From positions 3,505,175 through 3,569,174 of the forward strand of contig JAJHZJ010000699.1 of assembly GCA_023548195.1 (NCBI GenBank): a DNA stretch of 64,000 nucleotides, written 5' to 3'. Under the pieces are notes generated by a model. The model did no database searches. It was not told the origin of the DNA and saw only the letters and a program-made list of their open reading frames with translations. The translations under genes were made by a program, and so were the position numbers. Positions 61,518 to 64,000 of this stretch are shown piece by piece. The first letter of the stretch is position 1. Every line of letters begins with the position of its first letter. This stretch comes from Bettongia penicillata ogilbyi (Eukaryota; Chordata; Mammalia; Diprotodontia; Potoroidae).

Positions 61518-61805
61518 ATTTCCATATTTCTTATAGCACAATAGTATCCTATCACATTCATATACCACAATTTGTTCACCCCTTCTCCAAATGATGGACA
61601 TACCCTTAGTTTCCAGTTTTTTCTCATCATAAATGTAATCTGCTATAAATATTTTTCTATATATAAGACCTATTCCTTTTCCTTTGATCTATTGTCAGTA
61701 TAAGCCTAGCATGGTATTGCTGAGTCAAAGGGCAAGACTTTTTGTACATAATACTAGATTGCTTTCTAGAATGTTTATACCCATTCATAGTTCCACCAAC
61801 AGTGC
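61518..61805 (-). mobile_element. Older L1 3' end, part 2
   Basis: Resumes exactly where part 1 stopped ('cttatagcacaatagtatcc', then 'ccaaatgatggacataccct') and ends after 'agttccaccaacagtgcc' near 61803. Confidence 0.85.
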
Positions 61806-63782
61806 CTTTATTGCCTTCAAGGCACTTACATTCTAATGGAGATGGGTTATAGAAAGCGTACAGATAAATATAATACAATTAAGGAACGATGGGACAAAGA
61901 GTTAGAGGATTCTAGGTAGATTTTAAAGACTTTCAACTTTTTCAAAATATTTATTAAAATCCATGCTAATTACTATATAGGAGAAAAACTTTACTGCCTG
62001 CCTCTTTCCAGAAATGCTGACTATGGTGAGAAGGGGAGTGGTGGGGAACAGAAGAGGGAGGCATTATCCAGGAAGGTGTAACATGGCTTTTCCTGAGCTT
62101 TTGGTGCCCAGTGGAATGAGCAGTTTCTTCCTGCTTTCCATCTTTATTTATATTTCCTTAATTTTTCTGTTCACCTCTTCTCCTGTTCTCCAAGTACAAG
62201 CCTCATGTCCTCTATTAAAATTCTTTATGCCTGTGTTACCCAATCTTCTTTTTTTTAACTGCTCCTTCATCTCCACCTCTTCTTCCTTCCACCTTCAGTG
62301 GTCTGGTTCTTAATCTATTGTTTAGATCTAGACATATAATAATATTTCACATTTACTTCTGAATATACTTATAATGGTTATGGACACAAAACATCCGTCC
62401 CAGAATAATCTGAATTGACCCTGACCTAGGACTGTTCAGTACTAGAATAGCTGGACCTGTCTTACTCCAAATGTGTACTTTAGTGGTTGACTTTGAACCC
62501 AGTGATCTTTTTTAAAAAATAGAGTGTTCTCCTCTTGCCAGAATTCCTGGTTCAGTACCCATCCAATTTGGTTATGCACAATTCAGTCATGCAAACCTAG
62601 GTACAAAATACAGTGTGACAGTGCCATCTAGTGACTAGATACAACTATATTCTCTGCCTTCCAACAGAAAAGCTGTCCCTCACTACTAACTGCCATGTAT
62701 TTGGAAAACGCTAGTGGTAGTTCCTAAAATAATATACCTTTATAATATGATATGATATAATATAACATAATATAATATAACATAATATGATATGCCAGTG
62801 TAGAAATTCCTGGTAGCTACAAAGAATAACTTCAATTATCTATTTAAATATTAAATAAAATACATTTGATCACACTACAGGAGAATTGATAGCAATAACA
62901 GTCAAGGGCTTGTTCCATTCCAAAAGGATATTAAACATAGGTGACTCTGGTCTGACCTTACTTTTAATAACCCCATTTATATGTCATTATGGCTCTCTCT
63001 GTTTGCCTCGCTTGCCCATGATTTTAATATAGTATGTAAAATCCATAAACCTGATGATTTTAAGGAGTACAATGATATTTCTGGCATAGAATCTTTTTTA
63101 TTAACGTAAGTAGACATTTTCAGTAGAGCAAAACTGTAACTAATGAGAAAAAACATGTAACGGACTCTTTCTTGCTCCCCCCCTTTTCTTTGAAGTCTAA
63201 TTGTTACTTGAGGTAAAGACTTTAAGCATTTGCTACCCTCCCAGTCCCCTCTCTTTTTTCCTTCAGAGTTCATTGTTTCTTTATTTAAAATACCTTATCT
63301 TTTTTAACTAGATTGTATATGATTTCTCTCACCAGTTTCTCATATTTGCTAAATCTCTTTTCAGTACTCATTGGTCACTTTCACCACAATAAAAAAGGTA
63401 CCGACCTTTTTAGTTTTACATACTTCAGAAATAGTTGGAATAATAAGTTTTATGCATGTAGAATTGAACAAAGACAATGGAACCAAATTTGAAGGAAAAA
63501 AATGTGAAAAACACTGACCTTTATGCCAGGATCTATAATGGAATCATACCGTGGACTGGTATTTAACACTGCCTTTTGTATTTGTTTTTCTTGATTATTT
63601 GTTTGAATGGGAACCTAGAGTTACTGTATACAGTAGCTAGCTCAACTCTCTCATTTTATAAATGAAAAACTAGAGCCCAGAGATCATAAACAATTTGCCC
63701 AAGGTCATTCATGCTCTAAATAGGTCTTCTGACTCTCAATCCAAATTTCTGAAATATCGATGCCATTTTGAAGGAAAATGTG
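61806..63782. other. Unassigned stretch
   Basis: A TATAA/TATGA-rich pentamer tract lies at 62735-62795. 63600-63730 has an antisense MIR-like 'aaactagagcccagag' region. No gene. Confidence 0.5.
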
Positions 63783-64000
63783 GGAGATCCGAGACAAGAT
63801 GGCCAAGTAAAGATAGTGATTTGCCTGAGCTTTCCCAAACTCTCCTCCAAACAATTTTAAGATAATACATCAAAACAAATTCTGGAGGGGCAAAAGCAAC
63901 AAACAGGATGAAGTGAACAACCCAGGACAACTTAGAAGGTTTGCAGAAAAGGAGTGAGAGTGGGGCACAGCCCAGTGCAGGTTGCTCCTGGTACACGAGC
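63783..64000 (+). mobile_element. L1 5' UTR, start of a copy running off the window
   Basis: 'caagatggccaagtaaagat', 'ttgcctgagctttcccaaac', 'acccaggacaacttagaagg' and 'agcccagtgcaggttgctcc' match, in sense, the reverse complement of the L1 5' UTR at about 13290-13580. The very 5' end is retained, so the copy is full length at that side. What lies past base 64000 is unknown. Confidence 0.8.

Noticed and set aside
61280..61700. Apparent tandem duplication of the L1 ORF2 end
   Set aside because: A 15-bp target duplication and exact resumption of the outer copy show a nested L1 insertion instead.
1..64000. CRISPR arrays, bacterial operons, prophage, rRNA or tRNA genes
   Set aside because: None seen; the content is vertebrate repeats throughout, and regular spacing of repeats is absent.

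Overview
This window looks like marsupial (metatherian) nuclear DNA. It is AT-rich, I found no protein-coding gene, exon series, rRNA or tRNA, and almost everything recognisable is a transposable-element remnant. The marsupial call rests on CORE-SINEs that open with a gggcagctaggtgg-type head and end in an RTE/BovB-like tail, on LINE-1 copies whose ORF2 C-terminus and 5' UTR match my memory of opossum-type L1, on RTE 3' ends and RTE-derived SINEs ending in CA-rich repeats, and on abundant old L2, L3/CR1, MIR and MER5. I cannot tell which marsupial it is. Family names come from recognising sequence by eye; no database was searched, and most edges are uncertain by tens of bases.

Layout. 1-3.1 kb: no gene, weak L2 ends. 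3.1-4.1 kb: an L3/CR1 piece and a CORE-SINE. 4.2-7.0 kb: a decayed DNA-transposon-like stretch and minus-strand L1 broken by a SINE. 10.0-13.6 kb: an L1 with 5' UTR, ORF1 and 3' end but almost no ORF2 (half-L1 type). 15.4 kb: three adjoining dinucleotide repeats. 16-18 kb: MIR and L2. 19.4-20.95 kb: a diverged direct repeat that may be LTRs. 22.1-26.7 kb: an RTE-derived repeat and L2 pieces with recognisable RT remnants. 29 kb: MER5. 30 kb: L1 3' end. 33.7-36.7 kb: an RTE-tailed SINE and another RTE-derived repeat carrying a 157-bp GGAA/GGGA tract. 39.2-42.3 kb: a plus-strand L1 with EN, RT and C-terminal parts, itself invaded by other elements. 42.3-43.1 kb: L2. 44.7-46.9 kb: two L1 pieces tail to tail. 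48.7-54.0 kb: a decayed minus-strand gammaretrovirus-like ERV (integrase, RNase H, RT, protease, gag traces), split by an RTE insertion. 54.0-54.5 kb: CA-rich satellites. 54.6-57.4 kb: old L1 and two MITE-like hAT copies. 58.4-61.8 kb: RTE-tailed SINE, L2 and nested L1s. 63.8 kb to the right edge: the 5' end of a plus-strand L1.

There is no operon or working gene system. The useful information is the order of insertions, some backed by target-site duplications: RTE into ERV gag, L1 into L1, a 23-bp RTE-tail-like scrap into L1, and an RTE-tailed SINE with its own duplication. I found no convincing new biological system; the most interesting items are the half-L1 element, the ultra-short insertion and the nested histories.
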